A stretch of 64,000 nt of DNA, taken from Laetiporus sulphureus 93-53. Its lineage: Eukaryota; Basidiomycota; Agaricomycetes; Polyporales; Laetiporaceae. The notes beneath the pieces were generated by a model that made no database searches, was not told the origin of the DNA, and was given only the letters and a program-made list of their open reading frames with translations. Shown one piece after another: positions 56,802-64,000 of this stretch. Position numbers and translations under genes: made by a program. The stretch lies in assembly GCF_001632365.1 (NCBI RefSeq), contig NW_024468577.1, positions 1 to 64,000 of the forward strand, given 5' to 3'. The first letter of the stretch is position 1. Every line of letters begins with the position of its first letter.

Positions 56802-59800
56802 TTAACTCACCACAACCTGCAACGACCCAGGCCAGGGGCTTACATTCCCCGTGCTCGTGATATACATGTCGTTATCCGTATCGAACTGGTGCAGCGCGAA
56901 GCCCGCGCAGACGCCCGCAGGGCCTGGCGCGCGCCTCAGGTCAGGCAGGCGGAAGATGATGCGGATGATCTCCGGGATGGTATCCGCGACGAAGTCGACG
57001 CCTGGGCAGCCGTGGAAGCCTGCGCCCTGGATGTTGTAGCTTGACTTTGGTCGGCGCGGATTCACGGTCTCAGGGTCAGGGAAGTCGTCGGGCTGGATTC
57101 AATTCCTTTGTCAGAGAGAAGATTAGGATTGATAAGATAAGGAGACATACGTTGAGATGCGCATTCTTGAAGCTCGCGAAGAGCATATCACCCTTCTTCA
57201 CCTGCATGGGCTGGAAGCCCTGGCCCTGGGGTACGACATCATCCGCCGTCGCGATCCTAAACAGGCCTCCAAACTGCGGATTGAGGCGCATTCCCTCACG
57301 CACGTACCCGCGCACAAGCTCCATCGCGTTCTTGTCTGAGTCCGGGGCCATGCACGCAGTGATGAGTGCCGCGCACTCCTTTTGGCGGTCCTCGCGCAGG
57401 TAGAAGTCAACAACCTGCGCGGCGGCTTGGGCGAAGTTGACGGAGGAGCCGACGGCGAGGCCGATGACGCAGCCGACGAGCTCGTCAATGGGGCGGCCTG
57501 AAGCGGCGAGGCGGGAAAGGAAGGGCGCGCATTCCTTCTTTTGGCCGATGAAAGGGTTCTATGACAAAAAATTCAACATTCTGGCGCATTTAGAGAAGTA
57601 GCGTGAACCTTACAATAGCAATCTTCGGTGCAGCCTCGTTGATGCTTTGTTGAATGATACCATTGACAATAGTACCGATCTGAGTGGCAGCCGCACGCAA
57701 CGTCCAGCCGTGCTCAGGCGCGACGTTCTCGAAGACACACATGAAGAGCACAGTGAACATCGTGTACACCTCTTGCTCAGTGAAGATGCCGCGGGGAGTC
57801 GCCTTTGTCTTGAGCGAAATACCACACTAAATAGATCAAAGTCAGTTCGATGTGAAAAACCAAAAAAACTGCTGCACGTACGAGCTTGTCTGCAGCCCAG
57901 TGGACCGATACGAGGTTGATGACATCCCGAATGATGTCCACATAGGTTCCCGGAACACCATCATACGTGAACTTCTTCTCGTTCAAAAGCTTGATCGTCA
58001 TCTGCTTGTACCACTGCGTATACTCCTGCATTGTCTGTGCATCCGGAACAAGTGCGTGCCAGCAGAACGCACGGTCCCTGTCGTGCTTCTCCCTCTCGTC
58101 AAACACGAGCATGAAACCATATCCGCGTGTGAGCATTGTCATGTCCCGTGTGTAGATCTGAATATACTTCGTCGGATCCGCAAAGACATGTCGAATGCCC
58201 GTGAGCGTATTGAGGACCTTCGGGATGGGCTGCGCGACGGGGCGGCTATAATCATACTTATCCGCAATGCCAAGCTTCGTGAGATTCGTCTTCGTGATCT
58301 CGGGCGTGAAGAACGGGAAGAGCGCGTAGACGCTGTTCGCCGGGTAGTGGCGCGGGAGGTGGCGGAAGAGCAGCCTAGGCAGCGCCGCACCGAACGCGCC
58401 GTTGTTCGGGTCGCGCACGCAGTCCTGGAAGCCCCAGCTCGTGAGCGCCTCGGGCGTGTAGTCCGTTGTGAAGAACCGGTCGCCGCGCACGAGCGCGATC
58501 GCGTCGGCGAGGATGGCGCGCGTCATCGTGTACCCGCAGCAGATTCCACTGCCTGGACCGAGAGCCATGCAGTCCTCAGCCTGCAGACCGGGGTGGAGCT
58601 CGAGGTTGTCGATGTGCCCGTAGAGCCTGCGAGCGGCATCTGCGATGCCTGGCGCGGTGCTCCATTCCTCGAAGGACGAAAAACGCTTGAGGCCCAGGAA
58701 CTCGCGGAACTCGTTCATGGTGCAGACACCCCACTTGCGGGCTTGCTCAATGCACACCATTTCGATTACACGCAGGCAAGCTGGAGTGCCGCGAGCACGG
58801 TACGCGCCCGCGACCTTCTCAGTGCCGTCGTGGAGGAGTTTCGCGATGTCGTCATCAGAGAACGAGCCATCTTGCTGACGTTTGAGGCTAAAGGGGCAGA
58901 GACTTAGATATTGTGTGCTAAGGGAAGAGGGCAGACGTACCCAGAGAACGTCCTCTTCCGAGGCTCAGGCTCATGCGTGCTGGTGAAAAGCTCCCTTGCC
59001 GCCTCCTGAAAGTCACTTAGCTCGAGCTTATCAAGCGCCTTCCCCCTGAAGACGTTCCCCAACTGATCCTCCGCCCACTTGATGTCCTCCTGGGCGGTCG
59101 TCGCGTGCCACCTATAGAGGACATTAAACTCGACCGAGACGTGGTTGCCTGTCCCGCGCTGGACGAGGTCGCCGTCCTCCTTGTGGATCGTGTCGAACGG
59201 GTTCATGCTCCACGTGCAGCCGTCGCGCCCGAGACCGAGGAAGCCCGCGACGTAGTCGCCGAAGATGAGCGCCATGAAGTGCCCGCAGTTGACGAGCCGC
59301 GCGGTCTGGAAGATCTCCTCGTCCTGCTTCGCGCGCTCGGCTTCGCTCAGCGTCGCCGGGTCTCTCCATTTCTTCTTCTCGTTGATCTTCAGGAGCATGT
59401 CGGCAATGTACTAGATTTTCATCTATCAGTACCATGTATTGGAAAATAGCCGAGATATCGCGCTCACGTTGTGGTTTCGGGAGAAGATCACGAGAAGAGC
59501 ACTCGCTGCGGGTGGCAAGAACTGAAGCCGGTCCTCCGAGAATGTATCGGGGTAGAGGAGGCCGCGGCCCTGTGCTTTGTCGCGAACAAGGTCCTGTTCG
59601 ATCTGGTTCGTTCCATAGACAGGTGAGAGGTCGAGATAGGACGAGGTATTGTTTTTGTTTCGGTCGGCAGGGTCGGTGCGGAAGAGGGAGTGGGTGACGA
59701 TAGACGCGAAGGCGAAGGTAAGAGACGAGTTTCGGCCAGGGTGGGGTTGGAACTGCACGATTTAATCAACATAATGCGTAACAAATCAAAGGTGATTTAC

Positions 59801-60467
59801 ACTCACATCACGAGCTTTGAGCAGAGTATCAAACACCAAGCCTGCATCAGGCAACACATTCGCCGGTAAAGGGTGCTTTCCTTGTACGCTCCTCGCATAC
59901 GGCCTCCCAGACTGTCCCAGGTCAGGAATTGTCACATTATTCCCACTACCATCGGCTTTCCTAAATCGATACTCGTCGTCCATGAACGTCGCAGGCGGGT
60001 GCGTGAGCGTCTCATACAACACCGTGATGACCTTATCATTCAAAGTATCCTGCAGCTTCCCGGGGGGGGAGCTTCGTCAGGGCCGCCAGGCCTCCGGCGA
60101 ACAGACCCTTGCGGTCGTCGATCGCCTCCGGGTTCGTGATCGCCTGGAAGACGGCCTCGGGCGCGCGGGGGTCAGAGACGACGTTCCCGCGCTCGAGGGC
60201 GCCCTGGATGTCGGAAGTGACCGTGAAGAAGCCCGAGTGCTCGCGCACGGTCGTCCGCCTAAGCTTCTCGCCCGTCGCGAGAGACGCGTAGTCATACTCG
60301 CCATCGGGCGCCTTGGGGAGCGGCCGCTCAGCGAGGTGGGCGAGCTCTGCGCCTTTCTGTGGATGGGTTAGATAGATAGCAAGTCAGTGACAAGCGGACG
60401 AGATAAGATGCTGGCGACGTACGACGATGGTGGACTGGGTGAGGTCGAAGGGGAGTTTGCGAGGCAT
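56802..60467 (-). CDS. Psi-producing oxygenase / linoleate diol synthase (dioxygenase-P450 fusion), with a frameshift
   Basis: Minus strand, ATG 60467 (exon 60423-60467, next exon 59807-60356), many introns, stop at 56802; about 1050 aa. The N-terminal half is a heme peroxidase-like dioxygenase: VTHSLFRT (distal His), SSYLDLSPVYG and FNVLYRWH at 59105-59116 (catalytic Tyr and proximal His). The C-terminal half is P450-like with GFHGCPG (Cys thiolate near 57007). This is the Ppo/LDS family, which makes hydroxylated linoleate (psi factors) that tune sporulation and fruiting. The exon at 59807-60356 is 550 nt, one base over a multiple of three. The frame breaks at a run of eight C (minus) at 60062-60069, and the family sequence resumes in the next frame. 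Either a homopolymer sequencing error or a real lesion. Confidence 0.9.
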
Positions 60468-60909
60468 TGCAAATGGGAAATGCTCGTCGGGTCCCTTCCC
60501 TGGCCGCCTTTATTAGTCGGGGGCGCTCTCGAGCGTTCCGGTGAGGGCAATCCAGTGGTGATCTTTGGCCAACCATACTCACCACCATTCAATCCCAGTG
60601 AAAACCCCTGCGGCGTCCTCTACGAATGGTATACTTCATACTGCGTGGTCCGCCGATTCCTACTGTCGGTGAAATCTCGCCATGCCAAGCGCTAGCCCCG
60701 GCAAGCCTGCTGGCGCGATTTCCTGAAGAAAAGCCCACGTGAGCGCCGCTCGCTCAAAAGAAAAGGTAAGTTTCGCGTTTCGCGTTTTCGCTGCTTCATG
60801 ATCCGGAACATGCGGTTGTCGCGCTGTGGTGTCCTGTATCAATGTAATATCTTCCTCTCCCCCCGCTGTCTGCAGTGCTCGTTGTCCAGTGCCCCCCATT
60901 GCATTGACC
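60468..60909. other. Upstream region of the oxygenase gene
   Basis: Presumed promoter. TTTATTAG near 60510 is the only TATA-like word. Nothing else supported. Confidence 0.45.
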
Positions 60910-61368
60910 ATGGACCGGTTTGCAAGCAACCCGAGTGAAGGTGGCAAACCTGGTGATAAGTTCTGTAACTGCAAGAAGTATTACCGCGGCGGCAAGTGGG
61001 TCAGCAGTTCCACGTTCTATGATAACGCCGCTCGATGTCCGGATCGGCAGGAGAGAGGTTGCCTTCGTGACGGCAATAAAAGCTGTTATTCTGGAATATA
61101 TCAATCGACGTCGAGTCGTCGAGTCCACAGGGTATGAGGTCAGGTTCTAGGAGGACCGTCACCCGGAGAGCCGGTGATTGTGAATGCCAAGATGGGTCAC
61201 CCAGCGGGGAGGGCAAAGGCAGAAGACAGACAGCTCCTCGGCAGGAATCTGCAGGGCAAGGTGCCACTCGTGGTATTCAGCGAAGGAGACCTGAGCGTCT
61301 CGCCGCTCGCGACAGTAATGCAACTCGCGCTTCTGCCGGGCCCGCTGTTCCCTCCAGATATATCATAA
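60910..61368 (+). other. Possible gene remnant with a Cys-rich motif
   Basis: The frame from ATG 60910 reads MDRFASNPSEGG and then FCNCKKYYRGGKWVSSSTFY with more Cys (CPD, RGC, KSC). The motif CxCxxx...GGKxVSxxTFYxxA resembles the short Cys motif at the start of transposon-linked mushroom proteins (for example near Plavaka-type elements). A second open piece at about 61150-61368 (VIVNAKMGHPAGRAKAEDR; PLFPPDIS) may belong to the same broken gene. No splice model convinces. Confidence 0.3.
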
Positions 61369-61840
61369 AGCATACATAAAAGTGTGATGAACATAACGCT
61401 GACTCAGATTCTATGTGTCATGTGGGACGAACGTACTGTATGGCTACTTCAAACAGTGAAGAGCCCCATCTAGGCTCAGGCCCCGTTCACATGGCTGCCC
61501 GCAAGGAAGGATGAGAATCGTGAGAAGGTGTGTACACATATGGAAAGTCCGGAACTTGAAGGAGCGTTCGAACATGCCGCACTGTCCGCATGCTCCTTCC
61601 TTTGTTTATACGGACGAAGAGATATGTTCTCTTTAGGGAGAGTTTAAAGAGTGGGTGGCAGTTCAACCCCCCTCGGCGCAAGGGATGAGGAGCGTGCAGG
61701 ATGGTACACATATGAAACCTCTGGAAGGACTCGGAGCATTCGAGCATGCTGCATGCGCGTGCTATACAGATGAAGAGATATGAGGTATATATCTGCATAT
61801 CGCAACGCAGGGAAGACGTCCTGGATATCAGTCACTGATG

Positions 61841-61849
61841 CATATAAGG
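61841..61849 (+). promoter_or_regulatory. TATA-like box of the 61910 reduced trefoil gene
   Basis: CATATAAGG lies about 66 bp before the ATG, the same spacing as in the other trefoil genes. Confidence 0.6.
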
Positions 61850-61909
61850 CGCGGGCACATCTGATGGCGCCCCACACTGTTAGCCATCGACCCTGATCCA
61901 CCAGCGAGA

Positions 61910-62229
61910 ATGAGTATCCCGGACGGCACGTACAAGATCAAGAGTGACACTGACGCCGGAACATACTACATCATATCGGACGAAAAAGAGGGGTCGGTCC
62001 TGACCACAACGGATCCGAGTCTAATGCCACAAAGGCAGGTGTTCTATCCCTCGCAGTGCAGCATGCAAATTGAGCGCATCTTGAATAGTGGATTGTGAAG
62101 CACTTCAGACGCTCGAACCACTCTTCCATTCAAGTTCAGAGCTCGCAAGGACGACTCCATGTCTCGCTCAAGGTTCAAGAGGACGGTGACCCTGTCAAGA
62201 AGGGTAGGACGACCGTGACTCTCTCATGA
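61910..62229 (+). CDS. Reduced beta-trefoil-like protein
   Basis: Two exons, 61910-62038 (MSIPDGTYKIKSDTDAGTYY...) and 62089-62229, 89 aa. Exon 1 ends in QRQ and exon 2 opens with W (WIVKHFRRSN), exactly the exon 1/2 border of the trefoil cassette. Exon 2 then runs through LHVSLKVQEDGDPV and TTVTLS to a stop, so it resembles a collapsed lobe 2 plus the start of lobe 3. A full trefoil needs three lobes; this protein could only fold as a partial or oligomeric form, or it is decaying. TATA box and ATG context are normal. Confidence 0.6.
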
Positions 62230-62293
62230 TTAGACTCGGACCATCCCCTCACTGACACATCTAAGGGATATCCGTTTCCTCCACGCACCCCAC

Positions 62294-62740
62294 GATGGAT
62301 CTCAACCCGCTTCCATACGATGTTATTTTACAAGCAAACTGTACGCAGGCGTTCCACATTTTTCCGCAGCAAAGCGCGATGTCTTCCATCGCGAAGAATG
62401 TCGACGATGCTTCCGACTCGCAAAACAGCATCGTCTGTTTGTAAGTCTATCGCTGATGAGCTTAACTGTTTCTCCAGGTCTGATTCTGTACACAGGATCA
62501 GTGCGTTCAAAGGAGGTCCACACTGGGGCTTGTGTAAAAGAGAAGACGGTACTAGCTATCATGTAAGCACGCACCATTGCAATGAGATCTAGGCATGTGC
62601 AGCTGACCGCAGCACTATTAGCCCCAGGTCACCTTGAACGAGTCTGAGGATACTGCAAAAAAACAATTGTCGCTGGGTCTTCGTCCAAGTCCCACCTTCC
62701 GATCCTCGACAGCGAAATGGCTAACGTGTTTCTGGTGAGA
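62294..62740 (+). pseudogene. Trefoil lobe-3 remnant behind an unrelated start
   Basis: ATG 62294 opens MDLNPLPYDVILQ, which looks like an F-box-type start rather than a trefoil. After a short intron (near 62441-62477) comes RISAFKGGPHWGLCKREDGT, and after another intron VTLNESEDTAKKQ: the exon 3 / exon 4 pattern (WGL...G-T..|VTL) of the trefoil genes. The end is unclear. Probably a rearranged piece related to the gene at 61910. Confidence 0.4.
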
Positions 62741-63419
62741 TATAGCTGTTCCTGAAGACCACTGCATTCGAATTCACGATCCGCACTGTAACGTCTGTGA
62801 TCATTGTATCATCGTATTGAGCGGGCGATGCTTGTCCAGGCGAGAATTATGCCAGAGATCGAAAGTGCTTCCAAATGAATTCAGAGCCTTGGTTGATAGA
62901 GTGAAACGGTGGCGCGCAAAGGCTACCTGCGAAGCTCATGCGGATTCAAGATGACGATGAGTGAGTCAGCCAGGTGATGGCCTGCCATATGGCAGCTTCC
63001 ACAAATTGCGAGCGGTATGAGGCCTGTGTATAGCTGCAGCCTTTCGCTCAGCATAACAAGCCACGAAGATTGGTTTACCCTTACAGCACGCATACTTCAC
63101 TGTTCGTGTCCATGTCCTCCTAGACATACAGTGTGTGGGGTCACAACTGCGCGCGGTTGTACGGTCGGTGCTTCGCGCTATTCGAGAGTTTCCGTTAGTG
63201 GCGCGATGCCAGACATGGATGTGTCAGTAATTGAGTTCTGTGTTAATGTTATAAAGGACGAGGAAATTACAAGCATCAGCAGCAGCATCTCACGTATGTC
63301 CAAACAATACGTGCATCATGAGTCTTCGTCTTCCGTCTTCTCCGTGGCTATTCGCTGCGTCATAGCACATGCATACAGCAACACTTACTCTTATCCTACC
63401 AGTGCTCCCAACCTGCAAG
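62741..63419. other. Intergenic, 0.7 kb
   Basis: The plus frame at 63017-63532 overlaps the antisense of the next gene and has no domain features. Nothing supported. Confidence 0.45.
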
Positions 63420-64000
63420 CTACAGCCGGTACACAATCTTCTCTGCGCTCACTTTTCCCTCACGCATGTACTGCAGACCCTCGGGCACCGCCTGCAGCCC
63501 GCCTTCCCAGACGTGCACCCGGTTCGGCGTGATCTTTCCCTCCTTGACGAGACCCGGGAGCTTACGCAGGAACGCAGCCATGTGCCCGCGGTCCTCCGTG
63601 CTCGCGGGGTACTCCCTCGCATTGAGCGAGAACGTGCGCCCAAGGACGGTGTAGAGCAGAGTCGCTGTGCGACGGTCAGCACGCCGTTGAGCAGACAGTG
63701 GGAAGAGGGAGGGGGTGATACGTACGGATGATCTCTACGTCGTCCCGCACCTTCGCCTCTGCGATCGGCGCGAGCAGCAGCACGAGCTTGCCGCCACCGA
63801 GCTTGACGACACGCGCGGAGATCTCCTGGCTCTCGCGCAGGCTGATCGTGTCAAACGACTCTGCGATGCTGTCGCCCGTCGCGGCCTTGACCTTGCTCAC
63901 CACGTCCGAGTCGTGGTAGTCGAACACGACGTCGGCGCCAAGAGAGCGCACGAGCTCGAAGTTGCGCGGAGAGGCGGTCGTCACGACTTTGTACCCGGAG
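63420..64000 (-). CDS. MDR-family oxidoreductase (quinone oxidoreductase / enoyl reductase-like), C-terminal part
   Basis: Minus strand; the gene runs off the right edge. Exons: from the edge to 63726, then 63420-63664 after a 61-nt intron. Visible parts of the NAD(P)-binding domain: VVTTASPRNFELVRSLGAD, VVFDYHD and GGGKLVLLLAPIAEA. The C-terminus is GHMAAFLRKLPGLVKEGKI, GGLQAVPEGLQYMREGKVSAEKIVYRL. This is the end of a zinc-independent medium-chain dehydrogenase/reductase of the fungal trans-enoyl-reductase/ToxD-like type that uses NADPH. The substrate cannot be told from this half. Confidence 0.85.

Noticed and set aside
57852..58907. 351-aa plus-strand open frame
   Set aside because: It is the antisense shadow of GC-rich exons of the oxygenase gene; composition (Arg/Glu/Val runs) is typical of such shadows.
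1..64000. CRISPR arrays, prophage, operons
   Set aside because: Intron-rich eukaryotic genes with TATA boxes throughout; no regularly spaced short repeats other than the 249-bp and 44-bp units described.

Overview
The window looks like a chromosomal segment of a basidiomycete, most likely an Agaricomycete (mushroom). The grounds are genes cut by many 50-65 nt introns with short GT/GC...AG borders, a DNAJC7-type co-chaperone, an F-box protein, a psi-producing oxygenase (dioxygenase-P450 fusion), and an expanded family of small beta-trefoil proteins of the kind mushrooms use as lectins or protease inhibitors. No sequence search was run. Family names rest on motifs and exon structure read by eye.

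Layout. 0-1.8 kb: 3' part of a helical-repeat protein (Nro1/Ett1-like). 4.9-14.5 kb: four intact four-exon beta-trefoil genes in alternating A-B-A-B order, spread by tandem duplication. 15.9-19.0 kb: convergent housekeeping pair, a cytidine deaminase (+) and a J-domain/TPR co-chaperone (-). 20.2-22.5 kb: trefoil fused to a LEA-2/DUF3712-like beta-sandwich region (-). 23.9-24.8 kb: a dead copy of the same C-terminal region, split by a 537-bp MITE with an 8-bp target duplication. 28.9-29.4 kb: a fifth single trefoil gene. 31.8-32.2 kb: a second MITE-like element. 32.6-41.0 kb: three related genes rich in helix and coiled coil. The last is spliced in frame behind a trefoil module through a tandemly amplified 195-nt exon. 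42.1-43.1 and 48.5-49.5 kb: a paralogous pair of Ser/Pro-rich proteins of unknown role, with a decayed fragment at 37.6 kb. 44.5-46.9 and 51.9-53.2 kb: two more trefoil-LEA fusions, the second cut short. 50.5-51.0 kb: an intronless tyrosine-phosphatase-like gene. 54.0-55.4 kb: an F-box gene. 56.8-60.5 kb: the psi-producing oxygenase, which carries a one-base homopolymer frameshift. 61.9-62.7 kb: reduced trefoil genes. 63.4-64 kb: 3' end of an MDR-family oxidoreductase.

The main signal is a modular system. One exon-bounded beta-trefoil cassette occurs alone (five times intact) and as the N-terminal module of two other architectures. It is joined at the same phase-0 splice site after a conserved SLW motif, either to a LEA-like beta-sandwich or to a helical module. 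The helical family also exists without a trefoil (35.3 kb), and one member has a candidate membrane hairpin. This fits an exon-shuffled set of chimeric lectin-type, possibly defensive proteins. The function is inference. The shared splice architecture is seen directly.
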